A DNA stretch of 64,000 nt from Methanomicrobiales archaeon. Lineage in GTDB: Archaea > Halobacteriota > Methanomicrobia > Methanomicrobiales > Methanospirillaceae. Shown here in pieces: positions 1 to 9,058 of the stretch. The DNA is taken from NCBI GenBank assembly GCA_012729535.1, contig JAAYCY010000049.1, forward strand, positions 1-64,000, read 5' to 3'. Under the pieces are notes generated by a model, which worked only from the letters and a program-made list of their open reading frames with translations, did no database searches and had not been told where the DNA came from. The translations under genes were made by a program, and so were the position numbers. Position 1 is the stretch's first letter; each line of letters begins with the position of its first letter.

Positions 1-1067
1 AAAACCACACCAGTCCAGGTAAGTGTCAGGCGATCAAGACGATCATTCCGGGTCACTGCGATAGCTGCACCCAAAAGGGCCAGAAGTGCCGGATACCACC
101 GGGAGATAAAATCACTGGCTAATGTTTTATCAGAAAACACCGAGAGCAGGTATTCAGGTTTGTTATAAAAAAGAAATATTGCAAGAATACATACGAAAAG
201 ACCGGATAACACTAATTTATGAATATATTGAATATTTATTTTCATCTTCATTGCATACATTCCGGTTATTAGTACCGGAATAGCGAGTGCCATAATTCTT
301 GCATGAGCGAAGAAGATACCCAGTAAAATGATTGGAACAAGCCTGATTTGTACTATCAATGCCAGAACCATTGCAACAAAGAGCATCTCGGCTGATGCTG
401 AAGGATAACCACCCCAGATAAGGTAACTATAATGAGCCGGAAACATAAAACACGCAATGATACATGCGAATACAGCATCATTCTTTCGGAACTCCCTGAC
501 GATTGAATATAATAAAACGGGGGTAATAGAAGTGATTATTACCGGCAAAACTTGTATTACATTTAACAAAGGGAAAATGCTGGCCCAGACGTATGCATAA
601 TAGTGAAATCCTTTTGGATAATATTCTGCATATCGACTTATTCCGGGCAGTCCTACCGGGAGGTTCTCACCGTCAATGAGCATTCGGATCATCTCTGCAT
701 GAGCTACAGCATCTCCGGACATCCACATAATAATCCGGTAAAAAAAGAATATCGCCACGAACAAGTACAATCCTGTGACTCCTAGAATGATCTTATCATC
801 ACGGTCAAATTCAGGATTCCACCCATAACGTTGGTATAGTATAATGCTGGTCCCGATGCAGAGGATCATCCCGGGAACCTGGAACTGGAGCGGATTTAAT
901 GTGCAAAAAGAAGCGAGAATACCCAGTAAGAGGATAATAACAAAACCGACAGCAAATGAGAGTGATAACCGGGTGATCCCCCGGAGTCTGGTTTTCCAAA
1001 GAAACGGCAGTCCGCAGAAAATTGTAACCGATAGGACAATCAGCGCAAGTATTATATTTAAAATCAA
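1..1067 (-). CDS. Polytopic membrane protein, possibly glycosyltransferase-like (partial, 3' end outside window)
   Basis: The minus strand stays open from a TTG codon at 1065-1067 to the window edge (over 350 residues). The TTG lies 7 nt after a good Shine-Dalgarno sequence (AGGAGC, 1075-1080), which decides the start. The product is almost entirely hydrophobic helices with short loops. One loop about 150 residues in reads YPKGFHYYAYVWA, a pattern seen in archaeal multi-spanning membrane proteins related to GT-C glycosyltransferases. I do not recognise a precise family. It is divergent from the oligosaccharyltransferase gene, so a role in surface glycan assembly is plausible but inferred. The C-terminus is not in the window. 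Confidence 0.7.
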   Translation of the reverse strand, partial: MILNIILALIVLSVTIFCGLPFLWKTRLRGITRLSLSFAVGFVIILLLGILASFCTLNPLQFQVPGMILCIGTSIILYQRYGWNPEFDRDDKIILGVTGLYLFVAIFFFYRIIMWMSGDAVAHAEMIRMLIDGENLPVGLPGISRYAEYYPKGFHYYAYVWASIFPLLNVIQVLPVIITSITPVLLYSIVREFRKNDAVFACIIACFMFPAHYSYLIWGGYPSASAEMLFVAMVLALIVQIRLVPIILLGIFFAHARIMALAIPVLITGMYAMKMKINIQYIHKLVLSGLFVCILAIFLFYNKPEYLLSVFSDKTLASDFISRWYPALLALLGAAIAVTRNDRLDRLTLTWTGVV

Positions 1068-1143
1068 ACTATCTGCTCCTGTCAAGATATGTAATTATGA
1101 TTATCAGGATTATCTGTAAATGTTGGATTTTCTACAATAACAA

Positions 1144-1153
1144 TTTATATAAA
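1144..1153 (+). promoter_or_regulatory. Candidate TATA box upstream of aglB
   Basis: TTTATATAAA lies in a 180-nt AT-rich divergent intergenic region. It would place transcription start near 1175, leaving a leader of about 70 nt before the ATG at 1248. A second AT-rich stretch (1172-1185) could serve instead. Pattern-based call only. Confidence 0.4.
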
Positions 1154-1247
1154 ATAGTCGTCAATCTTTTTTTTTAAATTTAAAAACCATATCTTTCATC
1201 AAATACAAAGGACAGCAATTATAACCCGATACATCCGAAACTATTGA

Positions 1248-3695
1248 ATGCATTCCATTTTCCACAGAGTTCAGAAATATTCTTTTCATATACTCCTCCT
1301 GTTTGTAATCCTTTCTGCCTTGTTCGGGCTCTGGCTCAGGTTTCTGCCAATGGAATTTCTCGGGTCCGGTCCGGTCCAGAAACTGATGTTTATGGACACC
1401 TGGTATTCAATGCGCCAGATTGAACAGATAATAGCGAATTATCCGGGGTATGCATGGTTTGATCCCATGACCGCTTTTCCCACCGGAAAGGATGTTGACT
1501 GGGGTCCGTTATTCCCCTTCCTGTGTGCAACCGTGTGTGTTCTGACCGGAGCAGTTGCAAGACCGGATAACATGATTATCGCGTCTTATATTCCTCCCCT
1601 GTTATTTCTCCTGTTAATACCAATTTTATGGTACCTCGGAAGAATGGTCTGTGGTGAGAAAACCGGATGGATTGCTGCAATCATCCTTCCATTTATGGCA
1701 GGAGAGTTACTTTACCGTTCTTTTTACGGGTACCTCGATCATCATATTACCGAAACAATTTTTTCCACTCTATTTATTACTCTCATCATCGCTCTTCTTA
1801 TAACCATTAGAAATGAAACACCCGGTTTATACTCACAAAAAAGCATTTTTCTAGCAATATCTGCAGGAATTGTGTATCTTCTGGGCATCCTGAATATGTC
1901 AACCATGACACTCTTTGCGGTGATTGTGTGGGTGATTTTTTTTATCCATGGATTGGTCATCCGGGATACAAAGGAACTTTCCTCCCTTTTCTTTCACACC
2001 TCTGTAATTTTTATCATTTTCGTGCCATTGTATCTCATTCTGGGACTCCATCATGAAGGAATGGTAATAACACGATATACAATTGGACATGTTCTGGTTC
2101 TTCTTGCACTTCCTCTTGTAATGGGAATATTTACGATTTTTTCGTATTTTTTATCAAAAAAACCAGCCTATTATTACCTGGGTGCTGTCGGAGGTTTTCT
2201 CATTGCTGCGTACGCAGGTATATCTGTCTTTTACCCTGAAACTGCCATACAGATTACCAAAGCGATCAACTATTTTTTCTTTTTTTCCTATACAGGATCT
2301 TATATCAATGAGATGCAGATGTGGGACCCGGTCCGTGCATGGTATTCCTATAACATCGCCTTATTCCTGGCATTCATAGGAGTAATAATCTGTATAATCA
2401 GATTAGCACGATCATACCAGCCGGCTTTGATGGCAACAGGAGTCTGGGGTATTGTCATACTCTTTGCAACAATCATGCACCTTCGGTATGAATATTATGC
2501 AAGTGTGGTCATTGTCCTGTTTTCTGCAATAACTCTCAGTTCTCTCTATGCAAAAATTGCAGATAGTGAGCAGCCGACCGTGCGAATAAAGAAGAATGTA
2601 TTGCCTGTACAAAATCCATTTCCTCTTCGTGCAACAGCTATCGTTGGAATTCTTATCCTCCTTATTGCAGCATTTTCGGCCCAGACCATAAATATCGTAG
2701 TAGACAAACAGATTGGAGCCATTTCCATCAGCAGTGACTGGTCAGATACATTAGTCTGGCTATCTGAAAATTCTCCTGATTCCGGAGTAGACTATCTAAA
2801 AATATATGAAAAAACAGATTTTTCATATCCAAAAGAGTCATATGGAATCCTTTCCTGGTGGGACTATGGCCACTGGATAACGTTTCTTACAAAAAGAATA
2901 CCGATAGCCTCACCATTCCAGGATAATGTCCGGCCGGTTGCAAAATTCCTGTCAGCACAGAATGAAGAGGAAGCTGAAAGCAATGCGATAAAGACCGGGG
3001 CGAAATACGTCATTACAGATTATGCTACCGTTACTACCAAATTTGCTGCCCTTCCTCTCTGGGCATATGGAAATGAGCGAATCTCCTCATATCAACAGAC
3101 CTATTATCAGCAGTCTATGGGATCTGGCATGCTTGATCCAGTCCTGGTATTAAAACAGCCTTACTTTGCAAGTACCGCAACCAGGATGCACCTCTTTGAT
3201 GGCTCCTTCTCACCAGGAAAGGGAGGTAGTCTGCTTACCCTTGGGCAGGCACAGGCAGAAGGAGGATCAGTCCCGGTCATTACAAGAACTGTTGAGATAA
3301 CACCCGCTGAAGCAGCACGTCTTCCCCCGTCTGAATCCCTGCAGGTAAGTTCTCTCCAGTTTACTCATCCGATAACTGATGTCCCTGCCCTTGGTCATTA
3401 CCGGCTTATTTATGAGTCTCCCTCTACGGTTGCCAAGGACGATACTCGCCAGATAAAAGAAGTCAAGATCTTTGAACGGGTAAACGGGTTCACGCTCCCT
3501 GGCACCGGAACCATTGAACTCCCGCTCACTACAAACCAGGGACGTAACTTTACCTGGATTCAGCAGAGCAGAAACAATACCTTCACACTTCCCTACAGCA
3601 CACAGAACAATCCATACGATGTTCACGCAACCGGGCCGTACCGGATAATTGAAACCGGAAAGACAATAGAGGTGGAAGAGGCCTGGTTACATTAA
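1248..3695 (+). CDS. aglB: Archaeal oligosaccharyltransferase AglB (STT3 family)
   Basis: This 815-residue membrane enzyme transfers a lipid-linked glycan to Asn in N-x-S/T sequons on the outer face of the membrane. The N-terminal half has many transmembrane helices. Visible STT3 landmarks are the first-loop acidic motif MDTWYSMRQ (D50), PTG...DWGPL (78-87), the second-loop DHHxxE (164-169), an INEMQ loop near 355, RYEYY near 413 and the signature WWDYG at 537-541, which recognises the +2 Ser/Thr. The soluble C-terminal domain is beta-rich. Length fits archaeal AglB. There is no strong ribosome site before the ATG. Neighbouring genes (the ManC-type enzyme and the divergent membrane protein) fit a glycan assembly locus. 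Many exported proteins in this window carry sequons and are likely substrates. Confidence 0.95.
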   Translation: MHSIFHRVQKYSFHILLLFVILSALFGLWLRFLPMEFLGSGPVQKLMFMDTWYSMRQIEQIIANYPGYAWFDPMTAFPTGKDVDWGPLFPFLCATVCVLTGAVARPDNMIIASYIPPLLFLLLIPILWYLGRMVCGEKTGWIAAIILPFMAGELLYRSFYGYLDHHITETIFSTLFITLIIALLITIRNETPGLYSQKSIFLAISAGIVYLLGILNMSTMTLFAVIVWVIFFIHGLVIRDTKELSSLFFHTSVIFIIFVPLYLILGLHHEGMVITRYTIGHVLVLLALPLVMGIFTIFSYFLSKKPAYYYLGAVGGFLIAAYAGISVFYPETAIQITKAINYFFFFSYTGSYINEMQMWDPVRAWYSYNIALFLAFIGVIICIIRLARSYQPALMATGVWGIVILFATIMHLRYEYYASVVIVLFSAITLSSLYAKIADSEQPTVRIKKNVLPVQNPFPLRATAIVGILILLIAAFSAQTINIVVDKQIGAISISSDWSDTLVWLSENSPDSGVDYLKIYEKTDFSYPKESYGILSWWDYGHWITFLTKRIPIASPFQDNVRPVAKFLSAQNEEEAESNAIKTGAKYVITDYATVTTKFAALPLWAYGNERISSYQQTYYQQSMGSGMLDPVLVLKQPYFASTATRMHLFDGSFSPGKGGSLLTLGQAQAEGGSVPVITRTVEITPAEAARLPPSESLQVSSLQFTHPITDVPALGHYRLIYESPSTVAKDDTRQIKEVKIFERVNGFTLPGTGTIELPLTTNQGRNFTWIQQSRNNTFTLPYSTQNNPYDVHATGPYRIIETGKTIEVEEAWLH

Positions 3696-3699
3696 CTTT

Positions 3700-5055
3700 T
3701 TACACTCTTTTATAATCATCCTGTGTACGCTCGATATCATCCTCTTCCAGGTATTCGCCGATTTGAACTTCAATAACCTCAAGAGGAATCTTCCCTGAAT
3801 TACCCAGGCGGTGCATCACTCCTGCCGGGACAAAAGTACTCTCACCTGGTCGGATAAATGAACGCGTTCCGTCAAGTTCAACATCTGCCGTTCCATGAAC
3901 AACGACCCAGTGTTCACTCCGGTGATGGTGACGTTGCAATGAGAGTCGCTTTCCAGGATCTACGGTGATTCGTTTGATCTGAAACCCCGGGCCTTTTTCT
4001 AGTCCCAGGTAAGATCCCCATGGGCGGTACACCAGGCGGTGGATCTCGGTAATCGGGTTTCCCTCGTTTTTTAATTCTTTAACCAGGTCACCAACCTTTT
4101 CAGCCATATCACGATGACAGACAAGCAGGGCATCACAGGTTTCGACAACAATGGTATCCTTTATACCAATCAGTGCTGTAAACCTATCTTCCGTCGTGAC
4201 AAAATTCCCATATGACTCGATCGCAACACAATCACCGGTATTATTGCAGCCATCCTTTTCGGATATCTCGTACCATGCATTAAAATTGCCTAAGTCCGAC
4301 CAGCTGGAAAAGAGAGGAACTACTGCAACTGCATCAGAATGCTCAAGAATACCATAATCAATGGAGATTGAAGGCAGTTTATCCCATACAACACCTTTTT
4401 CAAATGCGGATGCGATGTCCGGCTGATATTTTACCAGTTCTGAAATAAAAACCGGCACTGAAAAGAGAAATATCCCGCTGTTCCAGAAATACCCTTTATC
4501 AACATATTCTTGTGCTGTTCGTGCATCTGGTTTTTCCTTGAATTCCCTGACTGAATATCCGGTCTGCAACTTCTCTCCCGGGGATATGTATCCATACCCG
4601 GTATGCGGAATTGACGGGGTAATACCAAAAGTTACGATATGTGTTTTTCCAATTGGCAATGCCTCTTTCAGCTCGTGGATAGCATCATGCGACAGGAGGT
4701 GATCACTTGGGAAAACAAAAACCTCGGCATCAGCAGATCTTTTCTGAATTTCTGTTACGGCCCAGGTGATCGCAGGAAGGGTATTTTTTCCAGATGGTTC
4801 CAGTAATATCTGGTCATCTGGTATCTGGTGACCAAGGTCAGAAATCTGGTTTTTTACAAGGAAATGATGGAGTGAATTTGTTACAATAAAAACGGAATCA
4901 GCCGAGCACATCTCTAGTGCCCGAAGATAGGTTTTTTGAAACAATGAATGGTCATTTACCTGGAGAAACTGTTTTGGATAATAGGTTCGTGATAAGGGCC
5001 AGAGTCTTGTTCCGACTCCGCCAGCGAGAATAATGGTATATATCCTGTGCATCAT
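3700..5055 (-). CDS. manC: Mannose-1-phosphate guanylyltransferase / mannose-6-phosphate isomerase (type II)
   Basis: Bifunctional enzyme that forms GDP-mannose from mannose-1-phosphate and GTP and interconverts fructose-6-P and mannose-6-P. The N-terminus shows the pyrophosphorylase signature LAGGVGTRLWPLSR followed by PKQF. The C-terminal ~110 residues are a cupin with the metal-binding pattern QRHHHRSEHW and PAGVMH, typical of type II PMI. I placed the start at the MMHRIYT methionines. The frame extends 31 codons upstream, but that part does not resemble the family and overlaps the divergent gene. It converges on aglB with a 4-nt gap and probably supplies sugar donor for surface glycans. 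Confidence 0.93.
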   Translation of the reverse strand: MMHRIYTIILAGGVGTRLWPLSRTYYPKQFLQVNDHSLFQKTYLRALEMCSADSVFIVTNSLHHFLVKNQISDLGHQIPDDQILLEPSGKNTLPAITWAVTEIQKRSADAEVFVFPSDHLLSHDAIHELKEALPIGKTHIVTFGITPSIPHTGYGYISPGEKLQTGYSVREFKEKPDARTAQEYVDKGYFWNSGIFLFSVPVFISELVKYQPDIASAFEKGVVWDKLPSISIDYGILEHSDAVAVVPLFSSWSDLGNFNAWYEISEKDGCNNTGDCVAIESYGNFVTTEDRFTALIGIKDTIVVETCDALLVCHRDMAEKVGDLVKELKNEGNPITEIHRLVYRPWGSYLGLEKGPGFQIKRITVDPGKRLSLQRHHHRSEHWVVVHGTADVELDGTRSFIRPGESTFVPAGVMHRLGNSGKIPLEVIEVQIGEYLEEDDIERTQDDYKRV

Positions 5056-5136
5056 TATTATGTCAACCAGAATGAAAATCAAGCCTCCTGTCAAAAATCT
5101 TGAATGGGAGGTTGAACAATAAGGTACCTGAAAACA

Positions 5137-6306
5137 ATGAACTTTCAATCAATCGCTCATGTAATTCTCATCCTTACAATAATCTCATGTTCAGGGTGTC
5201 TGCGCGAGGAATCTCCCCCGCCCGAATCAATTCCTGGTCCGTCTATTATCGAAATTGAAGATATTGCAACCTCCGGTTCAGTATTCACCATAAACGATGC
5301 CTCTGGAAGGGAGGTTGAGATCCCCAGAAACATCTCACATATATTGTGTGCTGGTCCTGCATGTCTGCGGTACCTGTCATACCTGCAAAAACCTGAATAT
5401 GCCGTAACAAACAACCCGGAAGAACGATATGTTACCAAATCAGCCTGGATACCATACCTGGTTGCATACCCTGAGATCAAATCACTCCCTTCTATCCAGG
5501 CACCGGTTTACCCGGCACAGATCCTGTCACTTACTCCTCGTCCGGATCTGGTTGTTCTCATGAATACAACTGGTCCATATTCTGCTGATGAATTATCGGA
5601 TATGACTGGTATTCCTGTCCTTGTTCTCAAAGAGGGGAACCTTGTAGAGCATCGGGAGGATTTGGACTATTCACTCAGGGTAATGGGTCTTGTTACTGGC
5701 AGTACTGATCGGGCTTTAGAAGTGATCAGGTTTTTTGATAAAATTGTTGATAATCTGCATAGCAGGGTATCAACAATCCCGGAATTTCAATATAAGACTG
5801 CATACATTGGAGGATACACCCGTGATACACCCCGGGGAATCCTTTCATCATCACCGGATTATTACCCGTTTGACCTGGTGAAAGTCAGAAACTCATTGGA
5901 GGGAGATTACACTATTCCTCAGAATTCTGATGCCGTTCTTCTCACTCCTTCCCGGATTAAAAAACTAAAACCTGATTCGATTTTTATTGACCTTACTTCC
6001 CTTGAGAAGAAAAAAAATGCAATACAGGAACTGGAAGATTATCCTGAATTTTCACAGACAACAGCAATGAAAGAAGGCACTGTCTATGGATTATACCCAA
6101 CTGGTATCTATGGAGAGAACCATGAAATAGACCTTATCAATGCATATTGTATCGGAAAAGTCCTCTATCCTGACAAATTTATTGATGTTGATCCAAAAAT
6201 TATGGCAGAATACATTCTTACCTACCTGTATGGAAGGTCAATTTATGAGGATATTAACAAGGATATCGGTGTCTTTGCCCTGAACAGGATACCAGTGTTT
6301 ACCTGA
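5137..6306 (+). CDS. Periplasmic-binding lipoprotein, iron/cobalamin ABC transporter type
   Basis: This 389-residue exported protein has a hydrophobic signal followed by a lipobox-like ISCSGC (Cys about 21), so it is probably lipid-anchored outside the membrane. The Peripla_BP_2 fold (BtuF/FecB/FhuD class) is recognisable from DASGREVEIPRNI, the two-lobe spacing, and PARILSLTPRPDLVV-like text (PAQILSLTPRPDLVV here). Known members deliver Fe-siderophore, haem, cobalamin or molybdate. The ligand cannot be told from sequence. No permease or ATPase genes lie next to it, so the partners are elsewhere. It is divergent from manC. Confidence 0.85.
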   Translation: MNFQSIAHVILILTIISCSGCLREESPPPESIPGPSIIEIEDIATSGSVFTINDASGREVEIPRNISHILCAGPACLRYLSYLQKPEYAVTNNPEERYVTKSAWIPYLVAYPEIKSLPSIQAPVYPAQILSLTPRPDLVVLMNTTGPYSADELSDMTGIPVLVLKEGNLVEHREDLDYSLRVMGLVTGSTDRALEVIRFFDKIVDNLHSRVSTIPEFQYKTAYIGGYTRDTPRGILSSSPDYYPFDLVKVRNSLEGDYTIPQNSDAVLLTPSRIKKLKPDSIFIDLTSLEKKKNAIQELEDYPEFSQTTAMKEGTVYGLYPTGIYGENHEIDLINAYCIGKVLYPDKFIDVDPKIMAEYILTYLYGRSIYEDINKDIGVFALNRIPVFT

Positions 6307-6364
6307 TATTACCTACTTTTTCCAATAAACCTGGCGAAAACGGCAAAAATGCTGAATAATTAAC

Positions 6365-6370
6365 AAAAAA
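6365..6370 (-). terminator. T-run terminator after tRNA-Val
   Basis: Six consecutive T residues on the minus strand lie 8 nt past the tRNA 3' end, with another T-rich stretch nearby. Short T-runs are the usual archaeal termination signal. Confidence 0.45.
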
Positions 6371-6377
6371 CAAAAGA

Positions 6378-6451
6378 TGGGCTCGCTGAGATTCGAACTC
6401 AGGATCTCCGCCATGTCAAGGCGACGTCATAACCAGCTAGACCACGAGCCC
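6378..6451 (-). tRNA. tRNA-Val (anticodon GAC)
   Basis: A complete cloverleaf is readable on the minus strand: acceptor stem GGGCTCG pairs with CGAGCCC and is followed by discriminator A. The anticodon stem CGCC/GGCG encloses the loop TTGACAT (anticodon GAC), and the T-arm is CTGAG-TTCGAAT-CTCAG. There is no intron, and CCA is not encoded. It lies between the binding-protein gene and serA. Confidence 0.95.
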
Positions 6452-6483
6452 CCGGTTGTGCCTTACAATGTTACCTTCCTGCT

Positions 6484-6492
6484 CATTTATAG
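6484..6492 (-). promoter_or_regulatory. TATA box of the tRNA-Val gene
   Basis: On the minus strand CTATAAATG is centred about 37 nt before the mature tRNA 5' end, a normal distance for an archaeal tRNA promoter with a short 5' leader. Confidence 0.5.
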
Positions 6493-6518
6493 ATTATGAT
6501 CCGTTTGTGAAAAAAGGA

Positions 6519-8105
6519 TTAGATCCTGGCAAATTTTGCAGAGTAAATACCCGGCATTCCCCTGATCGCTTCCATAACACTTTCCGGTACGTCGCCGTCA
6601 ACATTGAGGACCATGATGGCTTCTTCGCCAGGCTGGAACCGTCCTACCTGCATGCCTGCGATATTTATCTGGTGTTCACCAAGAATCGTTGAAGCCCTGC
6701 CAATTACTCCGGGTCTGTCAAGATGCCGGGAAATAATTACTGCTCCTTCTGGTACCATATCCATAGTATAGCCTGCTATGGATACAATCCTGGCACCTCC
6801 CTTGTACAGGATAGATCCGGTTATCGTAAGCTCGGAAGTATCTGTCGTTACCTTCATGGTAAGAAGGTTTTTGTATCCGGATGATTCTCCGGTTGTCGTC
6901 TCAGATACAGTTATTCCCCGGTCCTTTGCCTGGTATGCAGCATTTACCATGTTAACCGGAAACCTGAGAATTGGATCAAGCATACCCTTAATCGCCATAT
7001 GGGTGATAAGTTTTGTGGACTGGCCAAGAGATGCAAGTTCACCGCCATATACCATCTCTAGTTTTAAAGCCCGGCCTTCAACAATCTGGATCATCAGCCT
7101 GCCCATGCGCTCTCCCAGAACAGCAAAAGGTTCAACAGTCTCATGCAGTTCTGACGGGATGATTGGTGCATTTACCACGTACTTTGCATCGCCACCCGCA
7201 AGCACTTCAAGACATTGTTTTGCGACAGATATCGAGACGTTCTTTTGAGCTTCAACGGTGCTGGCCCCAAGGTGGGGTGTAAGAATAATTGCGGGAATGC
7301 CAATAAGAGGGCTGTCTTTTGGTGGTTCCTGTTCAAAGACATCAATGGCTGCACCTGCCACTTTTCCTGATTTCACTGCCTCTGCCAATGCTGCTTCATC
7401 AATAATCCCCCCACGGGCACAATTAACGATCCTGACCCCGTCTTTCATGGTGGCAATCGTCTTTTCATTGACAATATGCCTGGTTTCTTTGATAAGTGGT
7501 GTATGGACTGTAATGATGTCAGCCCTGGTAAACAGGGTATCAAGGCTCATCGATTCAATACCCATTTCTGCTGCCTTTTCTGCGGAAATAAACGGATCAT
7601 ATCCGATTATGTGCATATTAAAAGAGGTGGCACGTTTTGCAACCTCACGGCCGATACGTCCAAGCCCTACAACGCCCAGGGTTTTATCATTCAGCTCAAC
7701 ACCCATGAACTTTGAACGCTTCCATTCCCCTGCCTGCATTGATGCATTAGCCTGGGGTATATTCCGGCAAAGCGACTGGATCATGGCCATGGTGTGTTCT
7801 GTCGCAGCAAGGGTATTTCCCTCTGGGGCATTGGCAACAATAATCCCGTTACGGGTTGCTGCATTCATATCGATATTGTCAACCCCGGCACCTGCACGCC
7901 CGATGAAGCGGAGTTTTTTTCCTGCTTCTATTACCCGTTCAGTAACCTGTGTCCCGGACCTGACAAGCAGCGCATCATAATTTTCTATTGTGGCGACCAG
8001 TTCATCTTCAGAAAGACCGGTATTCACATCCACCATTGCTTTTTCTCGGAGGATATCAATTCCCTCTTCTGCAAGTTCATCACTAACAAGAATTGAATAT
8101 GTCAC
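6519..8105 (-). CDS. serA: D-3-phosphoglycerate dehydrogenase SerA (long form)
   Basis: First enzyme of serine synthesis, oxidising 3-phosphoglycerate to phosphohydroxypyruvate with NAD. The 528 residues match the long type. The nucleotide loop is VGLGRIGREVA (146-156), and the catalytic residues are Arg231 (NCARGG), Glu260 and His278 (TPHLGAST). An allosteric-substrate-binding-like middle domain follows, then a C-terminal ACT domain (about 450-528, HLDRPGVIGRAS) that usually binds serine for feedback control. It is monocistronic, reading toward the tRNA gene. Confidence 0.97.
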   Translation of the reverse strand: MTYSILVSDELAEEGIDILREKAMVDVNTGLSEDELVATIENYDALLVRSGTQVTERVIEAGKKLRFIGRAGAGVDNIDMNAATRNGIIVANAPEGNTLAATEHTMAMIQSLCRNIPQANASMQAGEWKRSKFMGVELNDKTLGVVGLGRIGREVAKRATSFNMHIIGYDPFISAEKAAEMGIESMSLDTLFTRADIITVHTPLIKETRHIVNEKTIATMKDGVRIVNCARGGIIDEAALAEAVKSGKVAGAAIDVFEQEPPKDSPLIGIPAIILTPHLGASTVEAQKNVSISVAKQCLEVLAGGDAKYVVNAPIIPSELHETVEPFAVLGERMGRLMIQIVEGRALKLEMVYGGELASLGQSTKLITHMAIKGMLDPILRFPVNMVNAAYQAKDRGITVSETTTGESSGYKNLLTMKVTTDTSELTITGSILYKGGARIVSIAGYTMDMVPEGAVIISRHLDRPGVIGRASTILGEHQINIAGMQVGRFQPGEEAIMVLNVDGDVPESVMEAIRGMPGIYSAKFARI

Positions 8106-8228
8106 AGTACTCTGTAAGTTATCAGTTTTTGTTTTACTTGATAGTTCGCAGATATGATGGTTGGACTATCCAAAAATAATGAGAAACGTCAAGCGATAAT
8201 ATGGAAAAAATTCTGGTTATGTATCAAA

Positions 8229-8702
8229 TCACTTCAAAGAACGCTTATTAGCCACTGCCTGTTTGAGCGAATTAAGTGTATTCATCCCAATATCCTGTTC
8301 ATCTCTGTGATAGATGCAAATACCCTTTTCTTTTGCAATTTTTGCCAAGTTGGATTCCGACTCTTCCTGAGTATATGGGAAAATGTCAAACCCAATACCT
8401 ATTCCACTGAATAGATCCTGATAACGTTCTATTCTATCAACAAACCGGACATCACTTTTATCGATGATAAGAAGGATGTCAATATCACTTCCGGGAACTG
8501 CTTTTACTTCAGCGAATGATCCAAAAAGCCAGACTTCTAGGATTTCTGGATATTTGTTTATTGATGCAATTTTTTTTTGCAGACTGTTTAAGATATTCTC
8601 GTAATCAAGCCAGAATATTCTGACTGAACCGCAGGATTGTTCCAGCACTGCCGATTGCTGCTTCTGCATCTTCCCTGGTGAAATGTTCATGCGGCGTTCC
8701 AT
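8229..8702 (-). CDS. Minimal nucleotidyltransferase (MNT, MntA-like) partner of HEPN; start uncertain
   Basis: The fold of the small nucleotidyltransferases paired with HEPN proteins is clear: VWLFGSFAE...GSDIDILLI supplies the GSF...DxD metal and nucleotide motif, followed by VDIFPYTQEE-like text (FDIFPYTQEE here). Such proteins AMPylate and neutralise a HEPN ribonuclease in MntA/HepT systems. The conserved part begins only near residue 31 (WLDYENIL). From there no ATG, GTG or TTG is available, and upstream starts lie inside the HEPN gene without a Shine-Dalgarno, so the natural start may have been lost. The HEPN partner is clearly broken, so this gene may be a relic too. Confidence 0.65.
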   Translation of the reverse strand: MERRMNISPGKMQKQQSAVLEQSCGSVRIFWLDYENILNSLQKKIASINKYPEILEVWLFGSFAEVKAVPGSDIDILLIIDKSDVRFVDRIERYQDLFSGIGIGFDIFPYTQEESESNLAKIAKEKGICIYHRDEQDIGMNTLNSLKQAVANKRSLK

Positions 8703-8992
8703 ATGTCAACCCATCCGGATATCTGCTGATAATATAGAGACGATCAAGGCGCTTTGCATGATACAATAATTCATGAGATATTTCAAGAGAGTCATCAAGC
8801 CCTGTCATGAGTTTTTCAACAGAATTGCCCCAGGCTTCTCCTCCAAAAAATTGATAAAGTGCCTTCATCGCTTTTTCTGCAGCCTGTTGAGATAAAACAT
8901 GTCCATTCATAATTGCCAGCCACATAATTATCATCAGCTGCTTTTAGATCATACGTTGCCTGATCAAATCAATCCTGACTTCTCTCTGGCAT
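8605..8992 (-). pseudogene. Broken HEPN-domain gene (HepT-like) with nonsense codon and frameshift
   Basis: Reading from ATG at 8990-8992 gives MPERSQD, then a TGA (8969-8971), then FDQATYDLKAADDNYVAG and NYEWTCF, an excellent HEPN N-terminus in which the TGA replaces the usual Trp of the 'RSxDWxxQA' motif. After WTCF the frame shifts at a TTTT run (8894-8897) and the protein continues as SQQAAEKAMKALYQ to the C-terminal RYPDG and AEAAIGSAGTIL segments, stopping at 8605. Two independent lesions mean no full-length product can be made without readthrough and frameshifting. A 109-residue truncated product could start inside. It precedes and overlaps the nucleotidyltransferase gene, as in HEPN/MNT toxin-antitoxin pairs. 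Confidence 0.88.
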
Positions 8993-9012
8993 ATGACATA
9001 ATAAGGTCTTTG

Positions 9013-9029
9013 AAAAAATTAAAAAAAAA
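9013..9029 (-). terminator. T-run terminator of the purF operon
   Basis: Downstream of the purF stop the minus strand has a nine-T run and a six-T run separated by AA, a typical archaeal oligo-T terminator, about 30-45 nt past the stop codon. Confidence 0.6.
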
Positions 9030-9058
9030 TTATTCCCTTTTTTCCTTTTGTTCTCTCT

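Noticed and set aside
7258-7980. 240-residue open frame on the plus strand
   Set aside because: It is antisense to the catalytic core of serA, has no recognisable domain, and serA is unambiguous.
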